From assembly GCF_003605385.1 (NCBI RefSeq), contig NZ_QYTV02000001.1:766249-830248 (forward strand): a stretch of DNA of 64,000 nucleotides. Direction: 5' to 3'. This document shows, one piece after another, positions 50,317 through 60,609 of the stretch. A program made the translations under genes and the position numbers. The notes beneath the pieces are model-generated. The model was given only the letters and a program-made list of their open reading frames with translations. It did not search any database and had not been told where the DNA came from. The number at the start of each line of letters is the position of its first letter. Positions within the stretch are counted from its first letter, which is position 1. Source of the stretch: Siminovitchia acidinfaciens (lineage in GTDB: Bacteria > Bacillota > Bacilli > Bacillales > Bacillaceae_C).

Positions 50317-53061
50317 ATGTCAAGACGGTATAACAGTGCAATTATATATATTATTTTATTTGCAATGATTATTCAGCTTTTTCCACAATCTTCTTTCGCC
50401 CAAGAGGAGAGCGGACAGGAAGAAATAGAAGAGGTAGTGTTATTTGCGAAGCAGCCGAATGAGGAAATCGAGCTGTTTGAGGACGGAAAATCAGACAAAG
50501 TATTAGTGAGCATCCCGGACGATACAACGGTGGAATTAATAGAGACTGAGGATCAAGTATCATTCGTTCGTTATTTGCAAGATTCCGAGGGGCGGACTGA
50601 ATGGAGTGGCTATGTTAATATTCTGCATATTATACCGAGCGATGATGCGGAGGAGTTTCGAAAGTTGCGGTTGAAGCCTGGCTTTGATATAGAAAAATAC
50701 CAGGCAGAAAAAATGGAAGAAGATAAAGAGAGTAATAATAATGACTTAGAGACAAAAAAGCAAGAAAGCAATGATAAAACTATAGAGATTACATTAAATC
50801 CTAAAACGAATGAACCTGAAGAGCAGCCGGAAAAGAACAGCCAAAAGCTGATTGCACCAAAAGCTTTTTCAGTTACTTCTGAATCAGAGGTACTTTTAAG
50901 GGGAATTGCGCTTAGAGACGAGACGAAGGTTTATGATGAAGATAGATACACAATTCTAGGAACATATAAAAAAGGTTATATATTAGAATTTCATGATATT
51001 GACAAAGATTGGTATATGACAGCAGTACCTATTAATGGCAAAACAGGATTCTTAAGCAAAAGCGACGTTGAAACAGCTGTTACACCGCAGAAATCGCAAA
51101 AAGGCGTGGCTGTTAAAAGCCCAGTACGCGCATATTCAACAGCTTCCATAGCTTCGAAAGTGATGAAGACATATGAGTATGGAACCATCTTGGATTATAA
51201 GACTTTTACAAAAGGCTGGCATGAAGTAACGGTCCAGGTGAATGGAAAAGCCCAAAATGGCTACATACAAGCTGCAGATATAGGAAAACTTGAAACGAAA
51301 TTAAAGGGGTATGCACTCGCTGATCCTGCCTATGTTTACGAACAGGGTGATCGAAAATCTACTAAGTTAAAAACCTATAAAAAAGGTTCGATACTTCAAT
51401 TTCGGGCACACGATGCAAGCTGGTTCCAAATCGATGTGGCGGTCAAGGGGAAGAACCAAATTGGATACATCCATAAAAAGGATCTGACTGATAAGCCGCC
51501 GCTCTTAACAGGCTATGCACTGAAAGATTCAACTTATGTATTCGGAAGCAGAAGCAAAAAGGGCTCCAAATTAAAGACATACAAGAAAGGGAGCATCCTG
51601 AAATACCGTCCTTATGACTCCAACTGGTATACAGCAACAGTTAAAGTAAACGGAAAATCTAAAACCGGATATATCCATAAAAATGACGTAAGCGATAAAC
51701 CGCCGCTTTTAACGGGCTACGCCCTCAAAGACTCGACTTATGTATTCGGAAGTATGAGTAAAAGTGGCTCCAAGTTAAAGACGTATAAAAAAGGGCAATC
51801 TTTAAAATACCGTCCTTACAATTCCAACTGGTATACAGCGACTGTTAAAGTAAGTGGAAAATCTCGAAAAGGCTATGTCCATAAAAAAGATGTCGGGGAT
51901 AAGCCGCCTGTCTTTACCGGCTTTGCGAAGAACGCTTCTACATATGTTTACAGCAAGCCTGACCGCAAATCATCAAAACTTAAAACTTATAAAAAGGGCC
52001 ACCAATTAAAATATTATTACCATAGCAGCAGTTGGTTTAAGTCAACCGTTGTTGTGAAGGGAAAAAAGCGAACTGGCTATATTCATGTCAAAGATGTAGG
52101 CAAGGCAACAGATATATCTTTTGTAAATCCAAATAGGGTATATTCCTATAACCACATGGCTGAAGATATTAACAAGCTTCAGAAAGCCTATCCCGACTTA
52201 ATCAAATACAAGGTTGTAGGGAAGTCGGAGTATGGCAGGAATATTTATGCTGTATCGCTTGGAAAAGGAAAGCCTACGACCTTTATTAATGGTTCCCATC
52301 ATGCCAGGGAGTGGCTGACCACAAACTTGAATATGTACATGGTTGAGCAATATGCCAAGGCCTATCAAAAAAATAGCAAAATTAAAGGTTATGATGTTAG
52401 GAAAATATTGAATGAGACAACGATCTGGTTTATCCCTATGGTCAATCCGGATGGAGTCACTCTTCAGCAGCAGGGTCTAAAGGCATTTCCTAAAAACACC
52501 CATGCTTCGTTAATTGTCATGAACAACGGAAGTACAAACTTCAAGCGGTGGAAAGCGAATGGCAAGGGAGTAGATTTGAACCGCCAATATGATGCTGGCT
52601 GGAAAACGATAAAAGGCAATCCCGGCCGTCCCAGCTATAAAAATTATAAAGGCAAGGCACCGGCAACTGCCTCGGAAGTAAAAGCAGTTTTGAAACTGGA
52701 GGCGGAAATCAGGCCTGAAATAGCGGTGGCCTACCATAGCAGCGGAAAAATTCTCTATTGGAATTATAAGCAAAAAAGTGCCGATTATAGGCGCGATCAT
52801 GCTTATGCAAAGACCATCGGCAAGATGACAGGTTACGGATTGGTATATCCGGGGCCGAATCCTTCGGGCGGCGGCTTTACCGATTGGTTTATCCAGAAGC
52901 GAAAACGTCCGGGATTCACACCGGAAATTTCAAGATATGTATATGAAACCAATCCCCCTCTTTCTGAGTTCAACGGAGCATGGAGAGAAAACCAGGCGGT
53001 CGGCCTCCATGTGGCCCAAGAGAGTGCAAAACTTTATATGGCAAGGAATAAAAAGAAGTAG
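50317..53061 (+). CDS. secreted M14 zinc carboxypeptidase with SH3-like repeats
   Basis: 914 aa. Signal peptide MSRRYNSAIIYIILFAM... ending QSSFA. Residues ~30-110 hold a diverged SH3-like unit; ~110-185 is an acidic Lys/Glu/Asn linker; ~185-605 has six SH3-like units of ~70 residues with the recurring KLKTYKKG and TGYIHKxDV motifs, probably cell-wall binding. The M14 peptidase domain (~615-905) has zinc ligands in HHAREW and AYHSSGK, substrate Arg in DLNRQYD, and catalytic Glu in GFTPEISRYVYE. Related enzymes cut gamma-D-Glu-meso-DAP bonds; substrate here is inferred. ATG 50305 is an alternative start. Confidence 0.88.
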   Translation: MSRRYNSAIIYIILFAMIIQLFPQSSFAQEESGQEEIEEVVLFAKQPNEEIELFEDGKSDKVLVSIPDDTTVELIETEDQVSFVRYLQDSEGRTEWSGYVNILHIIPSDDAEEFRKLRLKPGFDIEKYQAEKMEEDKESNNNDLETKKQESNDKTIEITLNPKTNEPEEQPEKNSQKLIAPKAFSVTSESEVLLRGIALRDETKVYDEDRYTILGTYKKGYILEFHDIDKDWYMTAVPINGKTGFLSKSDVETAVTPQKSQKGVAVKSPVRAYSTASIASKVMKTYEYGTILDYKTFTKGWHEVTVQVNGKAQNGYIQAADIGKLETKLKGYALADPAYVYEQGDRKSTKLKTYKKGSILQFRAHDASWFQIDVAVKGKNQIGYIHKKDLTDKPPLLTGYALKDSTYVFGSRSKKGSKLKTYKKGSILKYRPYDSNWYTATVKVNGKSKTGYIHKNDVSDKPPLLTGYALKDSTYVFGSMSKSGSKLKTYKKGQSLKYRPYNSNWYTATVKVSGKSRKGYVHKKDVGDKPPVFTGFAKNASTYVYSKPDRKSSKLKTYKKGHQLKYYYHSSSWFKSTVVVKGKKRTGYIHVKDVGKATDISFVNPNRVYSYNHMAEDINKLQKAYPDLIKYKVVGKSEYGRNIYAVSLGKGKPTTFINGSHHAREWLTTNLNMYMVEQYAKAYQKNSKIKGYDVRKILNETTIWFIPMVNPDGVTLQQQGLKAFPKNTHASLIVMNNGSTNFKRWKANGKGVDLNRQYDAGWKTIKGNPGRPSYKNYKGKAPATASEVKAVLKLEAEIRPEIAVAYHSSGKILYWNYKQKSADYRRDHAYAKTIGKMTGYGLVYPGPNPSGGGFTDWFIQKRKRPGFTPEISRYVYETNPPLSEFNGAWRENQAVGLHVAQESAKLYMARNKKK

Positions 53062-53203
53062 TAGCAGATAATTGGTTTGGGAAGGGTCCTGTAATAATAA
53101 TGCTAGGCTTTGAAAATATCAAATCATGGATTTTTTTCTAGTAGATTAAACTTGCTTTATGATTGGTGATACTTGCAAGGAACATTCTACGTTTAAAAAG
53201 CTC

Positions 53204-53350
53204 ATGGTGACGGATCAAGAAGAAATATCACTGCGATAGTAACTATGGCTGGTTTATGGTTACCGTGCATGTGGAAATATCACTGCCACGGTAATTATAA
53301 CGTGTTCATGGTTACCGATTATGTGGAAAAATTGTTAATTCGGTAACTAT
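53204..53350. repeat. 52-bp tandem repeat, three copies (locus 3)
   Basis: ATGGTGACGG at 53204, ATGGTTACCG at 53256 and 53308: exact 52-bp steps. Each unit ends in a (C/T)(G/A)GTAA(C/T)TAT sequence, and unit 3 is palindromic (GTTACCG/CGGTAAC). Internal GTGGAAAAATTG matches the 41.4-kb array. Confidence 0.9.
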
Positions 53351-53389
53351 GGAACCCTTGTCCGTATGAATTCTCTCCTAAAAAATAAA

Positions 53390-53434
53390 CGTCCCACTCA
53401 TGATCTTAGAAGAACATGAATGGGACGCTTTTTA
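53390..53434 (+). terminator. terminator downstream of the M14 gene
   Basis: CGTCCCACTCATG pairs with CATGAATGGGACG with one mismatch, then CTTTTTATTT. It lies 330 nt after the stop, beyond the repeat array. Confidence 0.82.
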
Positions 53435-53444
53435 TTTAGGGAAA

Positions 53445-53855
53445 ATCCAGATTGTAAGTCGCTAGCCGAGCGCTTCCGCTTTTCATTGTCCAGCTCTAGC
53501 GCTCAGCGACTAGCAGACTTCCCTCCTCTGGGTGCTCCAAGGCATAGCTTATTCAGGAAGCTATGTTATCTTGTCGCAAAGCTGCTTGAAGTTTACTCGA
53601 GGAAGATACACACGATGTTATTGAAGTCAGTAGCTTTCCTACGATAAGTCAACATCGCTACGCTTTGCTTCGCGTGTTGTCCGGCTACGAGTGCCATCGG
53701 CTCGAGGTCATAAGTCAAGCGTAGCTGAAGGCAAACTACGCCTTCAGCTACGCTCGTCTTATGCTTGTCGCCGATAAGCAAGCACTCTCCGCACTTCCTT
53801 TTCCTTTATCTCGTCAGGATTCGTCCAGTCTGTACGTCGCTAACCGAGCGCTTCC
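53445..53855. repeat. long dispersed intergenic repeat, copy 7
   Basis: About 400 bp, possibly a compound copy. CATTGTCCAGCTCTAGCGC, GGGTGCTCCAAGGCATAGC, TCAGGAAGCTATGTTATC, TCGCAAAGCTGCTTGAAG, GGCTCGAGGTCATAAG, CTTATGCTTGTCGCCGAT; the phrase CTAGCCGAGCGCTTCCGCTTT occurs near both ends (first at 53462, with CTAACC at 53840). It separates the M14 gene from appC. Confidence 0.75.
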
Positions 53856-53861
53856 GCTTTT

Positions 53862-54773
53862 CTAGTTCCCCTTCGGATCCAACGCATCCCTTAGTCCGTC
53901 ACCGACAAAGTTAAAGCACAGTACGGTAATCAAGATTAGCAATCCCGGGAATGCCGGGTACCATGGGGCTTTCAGCAGAACGGTAAAGTTCTGGGCATCC
54001 TCCAACATATTCCCCCAGCTTGGAGTAGGGGGCTGAACGCCGAGTCCAAGATAACTTAAGGCGGCTTCAGCCAAGATGACATACCCTACCAGCAAAGTAG
54101 CAGTAACGATAATGGGCGCCATTGCATTAGGCAATATATGGCTGAAGATAATTTTGACAGGACGCGTTCCTATTGTCCTTGAGGCCAGTACAAATTCCCT
54201 TGTACGCAAAGATAAAAATTCCCCCCGCACAATTCTTGCGGTTGTTGTCCAAGAGGTAACCGCAAACACAAGAATGAGCTTGTCCACGCTGGGGTTGAAA
54301 ATTGTTACAATCGTAATTAACAGGAAAATGGATGGAATCGAAATAATAATATCCACAAATCTCATTAATACGGCATCAACAACCCCGCCGTAATAGCCTG
54401 CAGTTGCGCCTATAGTCGTACCTATGAGCAAAGCTCCCGCAACAGAGCCAAACCCTACCAGAAGTGAGATTCTTCCGCCATATAACAGCCTGGTAAAAAT
54501 ATCTCTCCCAAAACGGTCGGTTCCCAGCCAGTTCTCAGAACTCGGCGGAGCCAGTTTATTGGCCAGATTGGTCGTTGCTGGGTCGTAAGGGGCAATCCAA
54601 GGGGCGAGCGCAGCAGAAAGTATGATGACGAACAGTACAACAGAACCAAATACAGCCAATTTATTTCTTGAAAACTTACGAAGAAATACTTTAGTGAGTG
54701 TCTCAGGTTTCTCCTGGATTCCGGGGTTCATATTCAAATTATTGATTGTAGGTTCATAGTTCGTTTGTGCCAA
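53862..54773 (-). CDS. appC: AppC, oligopeptide ABC transporter permease
   Basis: 303 aa, six membrane helices, OppC/DppC type with a ~30-residue cytosolic N-terminus. [19 protein letters not shown] is the family motif, and the EAA loop for ATPase contact reads [21 protein letters not shown] with its usual Gly. Start is TTG 54773-54771 after an AGGGGGG site. Last gene of appD-appF-appA-appB-appC; it lies 11 nt after appB. Confidence 0.92.
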   Translation of the reverse strand: MAQTNYEPTINNLNMNPGIQEKPETLTKVFLRKFSRNKLAVFGSVVLFVIILSAALAPWIAPYDPATTNLANKLAPPSSENWLGTDRFGRDIFTRLLYGGRISLLVGFGSVAGALLIGTTIGATAGYYGGVVDAVLMRFVDIIISIPSIFLLITIVTIFNPSVDKLILVFAVTSWTTTARIVRGEFLSLRTREFVLASRTIGTRPVKIIFSHILPNAMAPIIVTATLLVGYVILAEAALSYLGLGVQPPTPSWGNMLEDAQNFTVLLKAPWYPAFPGLLILITVLCFNFVGDGLRDALDPKGN

Positions 54774-54784
54774 ATTTACCCCCC

Positions 54785-55735
54785 CTAATACTCAATCCGC
54801 GGATCAAAAATTGCATATAGGATATCCGCCAATAAATTTCCTATCACAACAAATATGGCTGTCAAAACCGTTAATGCCATGATCACTGGATAATCACGGG
54901 TAAAGGCCGATTCAATGAACAATCTGCCTATGCCTGGCCAGCTGAAAACCAGTTCTGTGATAGCTGCTCCTCCGATAAAATTTGGAAGCATGAGGCCGAA
55001 CATTGTAATAATGGGAATCAATCCGTTGCGTAATCCATGTTTTAAAACGACTGTCCGTTCTTTAAACCCCTTCGATTTGGCTGTTCGGATATAGTCCTGC
55101 TGCAGAACCTCCATCATGCTTGAACGCGTATAGCGAGTTAAGGCAGCCATATCTGCTGCAGCCAATACAAATGCGGGCAAGATCAAGTGGTGAAGTCTGT
55201 CCCATATGCTGAATGGGGCATTCAGTGTTGCGACCCCGCCGGTAGGGAACCACCCAAGCTGCACCCCGAAAAAAATAATTAACATGATACCAAGCCAAAA
55301 GTTGGGGGTGGCTACGCCAAGAAAAGAACCGACAGTGACTGTATAGTCCAGCTTTGTATATGGTCTCATAGCGGAAAAAATACCGAGCGGTACAGCAATG
55401 AGGAAAGCTAATATTGTGGAGGTTACCATAAGCAACAAGGTATTCGGAAGCCTGTTCAAAATCATTTCACTGACTGGCACACCTCTCCGGATCAGGGATG
55501 TACCGAAGTCTCCCTTGACCATATTCCCCAGCCATTTCCCATACTGAACATGGACTGGATCATTTAGTCCGTATTTTTCTTCGAATTTTGCCCTGTCCCC
55601 AGGCTTTGTGTTTGGGTCCATTAACAAAGATGTAGGGCCCCCGGGGGCGGCTTTAATAATGGCAAATGAAAGAATAGTGATCCCGAGCAACAATGGTATT
55701 GCCATGAGGACCCGCCGAATAATATATGAAATCAT
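54785..55735 (-). CDS. appB: AppB, oligopeptide ABC transporter permease
   Basis: 316 aa, six membrane helices. OppB/DppB hallmarks: [20 protein letters not shown] at the start, [28 protein letters not shown], and the EAA loop [23 protein letters not shown] 55735-55733 has AAGGAG upstream; the longer frame to 55867 runs into the appA 3' hairpin and is rejected. Pairs with AppC as the membrane channel. Confidence 0.92.
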   Translation of the reverse strand: MISYIIRRVLMAIPLLLGITILSFAIIKAAPGGPTSLLMDPNTKPGDRAKFEEKYGLNDPVHVQYGKWLGNMVKGDFGTSLIRRGVPVSEMILNRLPNTLLLMVTSTILAFLIAVPLGIFSAMRPYTKLDYTVTVGSFLGVATPNFWLGIMLIIFFGVQLGWFPTGGVATLNAPFSIWDRLHHLILPAFVLAAADMAALTRYTRSSMMEVLQQDYIRTAKSKGFKERTVVLKHGLRNGLIPIITMFGLMLPNFIGGAAITELVFSWPGIGRLFIESAFTRDYPVIMALTVLTAIFVVIGNLLADILYAIFDPRIEY

Positions 55736-55800
55736 TCGTCCTGCTCCTTCCGCTGTATATGTTATAAAGTGCAGAATGCGTTCAGAATAGAAAAACATAT

Positions 55801-55838
55801 AAAGATATGGGAATGGGGCACCCATTTCCCATATCTTT
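55801..55838 (-). terminator. intra-operon hairpin between appA and appB
   Basis: AAAGATATGGG and CCCATATCTTT form an 11-bp outer stem, with GGG/CCC inside. It starts 11 nt after the appA stop. On the - strand only ATATGTTTTTC follows, so it may be a partial terminator or a 3' stabiliser that gives more AppA than permease. Confidence 0.65.
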
Positions 55839-55848
55839 GAGAATTCCT

Positions 55849-57504
55849 TTATTTGTTTAACCACCATTGATGAGGCTTGTACATCACATTTTTTGCATGG
55901 AATTCATAACCTTCCAATTCTGTAGGCATGGCTCGGAATTCAATTGGGTAGTATAGGAAAGTATACGGCTGGTCTTCGGCAAGTCCTGCTTGGATCTGGC
56001 CTATCAATTCTTTCCGTTTTTCTTGATCCTTCTCTTGAAGCTGCTGGTCCATCAGTTTATCAAGGTCAGGGTTTGAGTATCCGTTAAAGTTCAGCCCATT
56101 TTCAATTTCCTTCGTATGGTAGATGCCGCTTGGATCGGGATCAGTCCCGAGTGACCAGCCCAGCACAATTGCGTCAAAGTTCCAGACTCCAGGGTCTAAA
56201 TCAGCGACAAGTGAACTGAATTCAACAACTTTAGGCTTCGCTTCAATACCGACTTCCTTTAGCTGCTCCTGCAGCAGCACGACGATATCTTCCCTTGCTT
56301 TATTACCTTGGTTTGTCTTTATTTCGAATGAGAATTTTTTGCCGTCTTTTTCAAGAATTCCGTCACTACCTGGTTTCCAACCTGCTTCAGCAAGCATTTT
56401 CTTTGCCTTTTCAGGGTCATAATCAAAATGAGGAACATCTTCATTGTATGCCCAGCTTAGAGGACTTTCAGGAGTATGCGCCACTTCTCCATGTCCTTCC
56501 ACAATTTCATTAATAATTGTCTCACGGTCAATCGCATGAGTGATTGCCTGACGTACTTCCTTGTCTTTGAACAAGTCATTTCTCAAATTACCGGCAAGGT
56601 AATTATATTGTAGGGCCAATCCTTCTTCGATTTTGATACCGATATTATCCTGGAAAGATTTAACCGTTTCAATATCGGACGGCGGAACGCCGGCCCAGAA
56701 ATCAATATCACGGTTTTGAAGCTGCGTCAGCATGGCATTGGCGTCAGGTACAAACTTTAATGTAATTGTATCTAAATGCGGGCGGCCCTGATAATATTCT
56801 TCGAACGCTTCAACTTTTAAATATTCGCCGTCCTTCCATTCAACAAACTTGAATGGACCTGACCCGATCGGATTTTTTGTATTGAATTCATGCTCTCCGA
56901 GTTCACTGACAGGAACGTCTTTTAATATATGCTCAGGTAAAATTTTGAAACTCAGGCCGACAGTGTGGAACTGGGCGTCCACCCTTTTCATGTTGAACTT
57001 CACTGTCAAGTCATCGACTTTTTCAACGCTTTCCAAGGCTTCGAAATAAGACTTACTAATTCCGTCATAATCTTTATTGAGTGGAATATTGTATGTGAAA
57101 ACTACATCATCGGCAGTCAAATCTTCTCCATCGTGGAATTTGATGCCTTCCCTCAATTTGACTGTATACGTTAGTCCATCCTCAGATTCATCGACACTTT
57201 CGGCGAGCTCATCTGTGTTGGGAGTGAAGTCTTCTTTATTGGAGCCGACAAGGCCCTCAAAAATCAAATCTTCAACATCTGCGCTTATTTGATCATCGGA
57301 GTACAGCGAGTTAAAAAGAGTAGGTGATCCGGAATACCCCATGATCAGATCGCCACCATCCACCGGTTCTGTATTCTCGGACACTTTATCATCGTCTTCT
57401 TGTTTTTTTCCGTCCGTAGCTGTTTTATCTCCGCCGCTGCACGCAGCTAAAAACAGCGAAAGGACGAGCATCATGCTCAGAAATAACCAAGCCGGTTTCC
57501 TCAT
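55849..57504 (-). CDS. appA: AppA, oligopeptide-binding lipoprotein
   Basis: 551 aa extracytoplasmic solute-binding protein, family 5. Signal peptide with lipobox LAAC (LSLFLAACSGGDK), followed by a Lys/Asp-rich linker. Close to B. subtilis AppA in PTLFNSLYSDDQ, FHDGEDLTADDVVFTYN, NPIGSGPFKFVEWKDGEYLK, PESPLSW and EDQPYTFLYYP. ATG 57504-57502 has AGAGGGGG 7 nt upstream; ATG 57510 is too close to it. It is lipidated by Lgt and passes peptides to AppBC. A 560-bp repeat-filled gap separates it from appF. Confidence 0.93.
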   Translation of the reverse strand: MRKPAWLFLSMMLVLSLFLAACSGGDKTATDGKKQEDDDKVSENTEPVDGGDLIMGYSGSPTLFNSLYSDDQISADVEDLIFEGLVGSNKEDFTPNTDELAESVDESEDGLTYTVKLREGIKFHDGEDLTADDVVFTYNIPLNKDYDGISKSYFEALESVEKVDDLTVKFNMKRVDAQFHTVGLSFKILPEHILKDVPVSELGEHEFNTKNPIGSGPFKFVEWKDGEYLKVEAFEEYYQGRPHLDTITLKFVPDANAMLTQLQNRDIDFWAGVPPSDIETVKSFQDNIGIKIEEGLALQYNYLAGNLRNDLFKDKEVRQAITHAIDRETIINEIVEGHGEVAHTPESPLSWAYNEDVPHFDYDPEKAKKMLAEAGWKPGSDGILEKDGKKFSFEIKTNQGNKAREDIVVLLQEQLKEVGIEAKPKVVEFSSLVADLDPGVWNFDAIVLGWSLGTDPDPSGIYHTKEIENGLNFNGYSNPDLDKLMDQQLQEKDQEKRKELIGQIQAGLAEDQPYTFLYYPIEFRAMPTELEGYEFHAKNVMYKPHQWWLNK

Positions 57505-57639
57505 TGTCATGCCCCCTCTAAAAATTTTTCGGAATTCAAATGAACTTAACGCCAATCTGTTCATGAATCACCCCTTTCAAGTATTTTCATCTATTTTCAA
57601 CAGATAAGAAAGCTTAAAATCAAATATTTTCTCCAAATT

Positions 57640-58060
57640 ATGATTTGTGTCTAGCTCTGACGTACAGGAGTACTAGTTCCACCAACGTACAGGATGTCTC
57701 GCTCTAAGGCGGCAACGCGCAGACCACGCTAGTGCCAGCGAAGTGACGGTCAAGGAAAGCTTCGGCAGTGTTACATCCACGAAGGAAAAGCGTCAGCTTT
57801 TTCGAGGATGTTGCACCCCAAGGCTGCCAGATGCCATCGGCTTAAGGACACAAGTCACAAGGAAGCTTACTCGGGATGAGTGTGCTCCATCGGCATAGTG
57901 GATTCAGGGAAGCTCATGTTTTCCCTCGTTGCAAAGCCCCATGAAGCAAATTCGGTGATGATTCTCACGAGTAATTGGGATCAGTAGCTTTGGTGGCTGA
58001 GGAACTCCCTCATCAAAATTCCCCTTGTTGCTTGTCCCCCAAGGCTAGGCTTTGCGCTTT
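57640..58060. repeat. long dispersed intergenic repeat, copy 8
   Basis: Lies between appF and appA. GAAGTGACGGTCAAGG, GTGTGCTCCATCGGCATAG, TCAGGGAAGCTCATGTTTTC, GTTGCAAAGCCCCATGAAGC, GGTGGCTGAGGAACTCCCTC and TTGCGCTTTTCCTTA are shared with the other copies. No promoter for appA is obvious in it. Confidence 0.78.
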
Positions 58061-58063
58061 TCC

Positions 58064-59083
58064 TTATTGATATAAGTGACAGGCGACATAGTGCTCTTTT
58101 TTCACCTCTTGAAAGTCAGGAGTGACTTTTCGGCAAATATCCATTGCTGCCGGACACCGGGTATGAAAAACGCAACCGGAAGGCGGATTGGCCGGACTCG
58201 GCACATCACCTTTCAAAACAATCCTTTCGCGCTGCTGTATGCCACGCTTTCTCGGAACAGGAACTGCCGAAAGCAAAGCAGTTGTATAAGGATGAAGAGG
58301 GTCTTCATATAAGTCTTTTTTTCTGGCAAATTCCATGACTTTTCCAAGATACATGACGGCGACCCGATCGCTTATATGGCGCACGACGCTTAAATCATGT
58401 GAAATGAAAATATAAGTAAGCCCAAATTCATCCTGTAAATCCTCCATTAAATTGATGATCTGGGCCTGAATAGATACATCCAATGCGGATACAGCCTCGT
58501 CAGCAATGATCAATTCAGGGTTAAGAGCCAAGGCGCGTGCTATTCCGATCCGCTGGCGCTGGCCTCCTGAGAACTCATGCGGATACCGGTTGATGAAGGA
58601 AGGGTTGAAGCCGACACGGTTCAATAGCTCCGCTATTTTTTCATCCCTGCCTTTTCGATCATACAATTTATGGGTAATTAAAGGTTCGTTTAATATCGAC
58701 TTCAATGTCTTCCTTGGATTCATTGACGCGTAGGGATCCTGAAAAATCATTTGAATATTCTTTCGGACCGTGCGGCTAAGTTCACTTTCGGATAGACGCG
58801 AAATGTCCCGCCCTTTAAAAAGTACTTTGCCTTCCGTCGGTTCATATAAGCGGATGAATGTTCTTCCGGCCGTTGATTTTCCGCAGCCTGATTCTCCGAC
58901 AATTCCAAGTGTCTCTCCTTTTTTTACATACAGGGAGATGCCGTCCACCGCCTTGATTTGTCCGGTAGTCCTTTGGAAAATGCCGGTTTTGATAGGGAAA
59001 TGTTTGGCCATATTGACAGCTTCAAGCATATAATCAGTTTGATTAATAAGCGCCCTTTTCTGTGCTTCTAAGGTTGTGGTCAT
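58064..59083 (-). CDS. appF: AppF, oligopeptide ABC transporter ATPase
   Basis: 339 aa. Walker A GESGCGKST, Q-loop IFQDPYASMNPR, signature FSGGQRQRIGIARAL, Walker B LIIADEAVSALD, and the oligopeptide-type C-terminal Cys cluster region CVFHTRCPAAMDICRK, which in Opp/Dpp ATPases can bind an iron-sulfur cluster. ATG 59083-59081 overlaps the appD stop, so the two ATPases are coupled. Hydrolyses ATP with AppD to drive peptide import. Confidence 0.94.
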   Translation of the reverse strand: MTTTLEAQKRALINQTDYMLEAVNMAKHFPIKTGIFQRTTGQIKAVDGISLYVKKGETLGIVGESGCGKSTAGRTFIRLYEPTEGKVLFKGRDISRLSESELSRTVRKNIQMIFQDPYASMNPRKTLKSILNEPLITHKLYDRKGRDEKIAELLNRVGFNPSFINRYPHEFSGGQRQRIGIARALALNPELIIADEAVSALDVSIQAQIINLMEDLQDEFGLTYIFISHDLSVVRHISDRVAVMYLGKVMEFARKKDLYEDPLHPYTTALLSAVPVPRKRGIQQRERIVLKGDVPSPANPPSGCVFHTRCPAAMDICRKVTPDFQEVKKEHYVACHLYQ

Positions 59084-60063
59084 GCTTTACCCTCTCCTTT
59101 GTCATACAAAAAGCACCTTACTGACCGTGACTTTCCGACTGCCAACAAACTTGGAACCTCTTGCAGGCAGCGGTCAAATGCATGAGGACAGCGGGAGGCA
59201 AAGCGGCACCCTTTTGGATAATGCTCAGGAGAGGGGACAGTGCCTTCGATAGGTATAAGCCTTTCGGCATCGGCATCAATGGATGGTATTGAATCCATAA
59301 GACCCACTGTATAAGGATGCAAGGGTTCGTTAAACAAGTCATCAACAGAAGCTTCTTCCACAACTTGTCCACAGTACATGACAAGAACCCTATCTGCAAT
59401 TTCGGAAACGACCCCAAGATCATGGGTGATTAATAATATGGAGGTATTAAACTGCTTGCTCAAATCTTTCATCAAATCAAGAATTTGAGCCTGGATTGTT
59501 ACATCCAGTGCAGTTGTCGGCTCATCGGCAATAAGCAGCTTCGGATTACAGCTCATGGCAATAGCAATCATGACGCGTTGCCGCATTCCGCCCGATAGCC
59601 TGTGAGGATATTCATTGAGCATTTCTTCGGCACGGGAAAAGCCAACCATTTTTAACAGATCGATAGCTTTTTTGTCAGCTTCCCTTTTTGAAAGTTTCTT
59701 ATGGTAGATTAAAACCTCCGAAATTTGCTCGCCGATTGTCAAAACGGGGTTCAAAGAGGTCATCGGTTCCTGGAATATCATAGATATATCATTTCCGCGG
59801 ATATGATACATCTCCTCTTCTGGAAGCGCTGCCAAGTCGGCTCCGTCAAAGAGAATTTGCCCCTCAACGATTTCCCCTGGAGGACTTGGTACAAGTCTCA
59901 TGATGGAGAGGGATGTGATGCTTTTTCCCGAACCGGATTCACCGACAAGTGCAACGGTTTCTCCCTTATTAATTTTAATGTCGACACCATCCACTGCGGG
60001 AATCACTTTTTTATTTGAAAAGAAATGAGTTTTTAGATTTTTTACATCCAGCAATGCAGTCAA
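59080..60063 (-). CDS. appD: AppD, oligopeptide ABC transporter ATPase
   Basis: 327 aa. Walker [26 protein letters not shown], signature [15 protein letters not shown], Walker [13 protein letters not shown] and C-terminal [15 protein letters not shown]. First gene of the unit; gene order D-F-A-B-C is that of B. subtilis app, not opp (A-B-C-D-F). Start is TTG 60063-60061 with GGTGG ~8 nt upstream. The 296-bp gap upstream to the small membrane gene holds AT-rich sequence but no promoter I would defend. Confidence 0.93.
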   Translation of the reverse strand: MTALLDVKNLKTHFFSNKKVIPAVDGVDIKINKGETVALVGESGSGKSITSLSIMRLVPSPPGEIVEGQILFDGADLAALPEEEMYHIRGNDISMIFQEPMTSLNPVLTIGEQISEVLIYHKKLSKREADKKAIDLLKMVGFSRAEEMLNEYPHRLSGGMRQRVMIAIAMSCNPKLLIADEPTTALDVTIQAQILDLMKDLSKQFNTSILLITHDLGVVSEIADRVLVMYCGQVVEEASVDDLFNEPLHPYTVGLMDSIPSIDADAERLIPIEGTVPSPEHYPKGCRFASRCPHAFDRCLQEVPSLLAVGKSRSVRCFLYDKGEGKA

Positions 60064-60325
60064 TTTCAGGCCACCATCCTTTGCTGTAAAAATATTTGCG
60101 GTATTCAGGTAATTGTAACTGCAAACTAGTCTACTTTATGTAAGTTAACTATAACTATATCAATTTTTCAATTGAAAAAACATGAGTAATATGGTCTATT
60201 CCTAGGACTGTAGATGGAGGCCGTGGGATATAAGTAGTGTTCACTCATATTAGAGTATGCTATTTTAAACAAAAAAATGATATTTTTAATAAAACTCTAT
60301 CCTATCTTATACATAAAACGTCAAC

Positions 60326-60354
60326 AGAAAAAAGACCTCGAAAAACATGAGGTC
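60326..60354 (-). terminator. terminator after the 48-aa membrane protein
   Basis: On the - strand GACCTC/GAGGTC stem with a nine-base loop and six T. Confidence 0.85.
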
Positions 60355-60359
60355 CTCTA

Positions 60360-60506
60360 CTAGATACTTCTTCTGTTTAAGATAAATTGGACTAAAAACA
60401 AAATAACCGCAGTAAGTAAAAGAATATGTATGATTCCTCCTGCTAAATTGGTGATGGCTCCGATTAACCATAACACCAGTAAAACACCCATAATCATCCA
60501 AATCAT
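60360..60506 (-). CDS. Lmo0937-type tiny membrane protein
   Basis: 48 aa. Two hydrophobic helices (residues ~2-19 and ~24-43) joined by GAITNLAGGIIH, ending LNRRSI. This matches the Lmo0937 (DUF5670-type) family of very short membrane proteins; function unknown. GGAGGGATTGAC precedes ATG 60506-60504. A paralogue lies 0.9 kb away at 61362-61511. Too short for the usual gene cut-offs. Confidence 0.85.
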   Translation of the reverse strand: MIWMIMGVLLVLWLIGAITNLAGGIIHILLLTAVILFLVQFILNRRSI

Positions 60507-60609
60507 GTCAATCCCTCCGCATTGTAAATACCCCAAAAGATGTAAAGTTAAACATAAATGTCCATTAAAAATGCTATAATTTCATAAAAAAGAAGAGGGA
60601 TGTCTGAAA

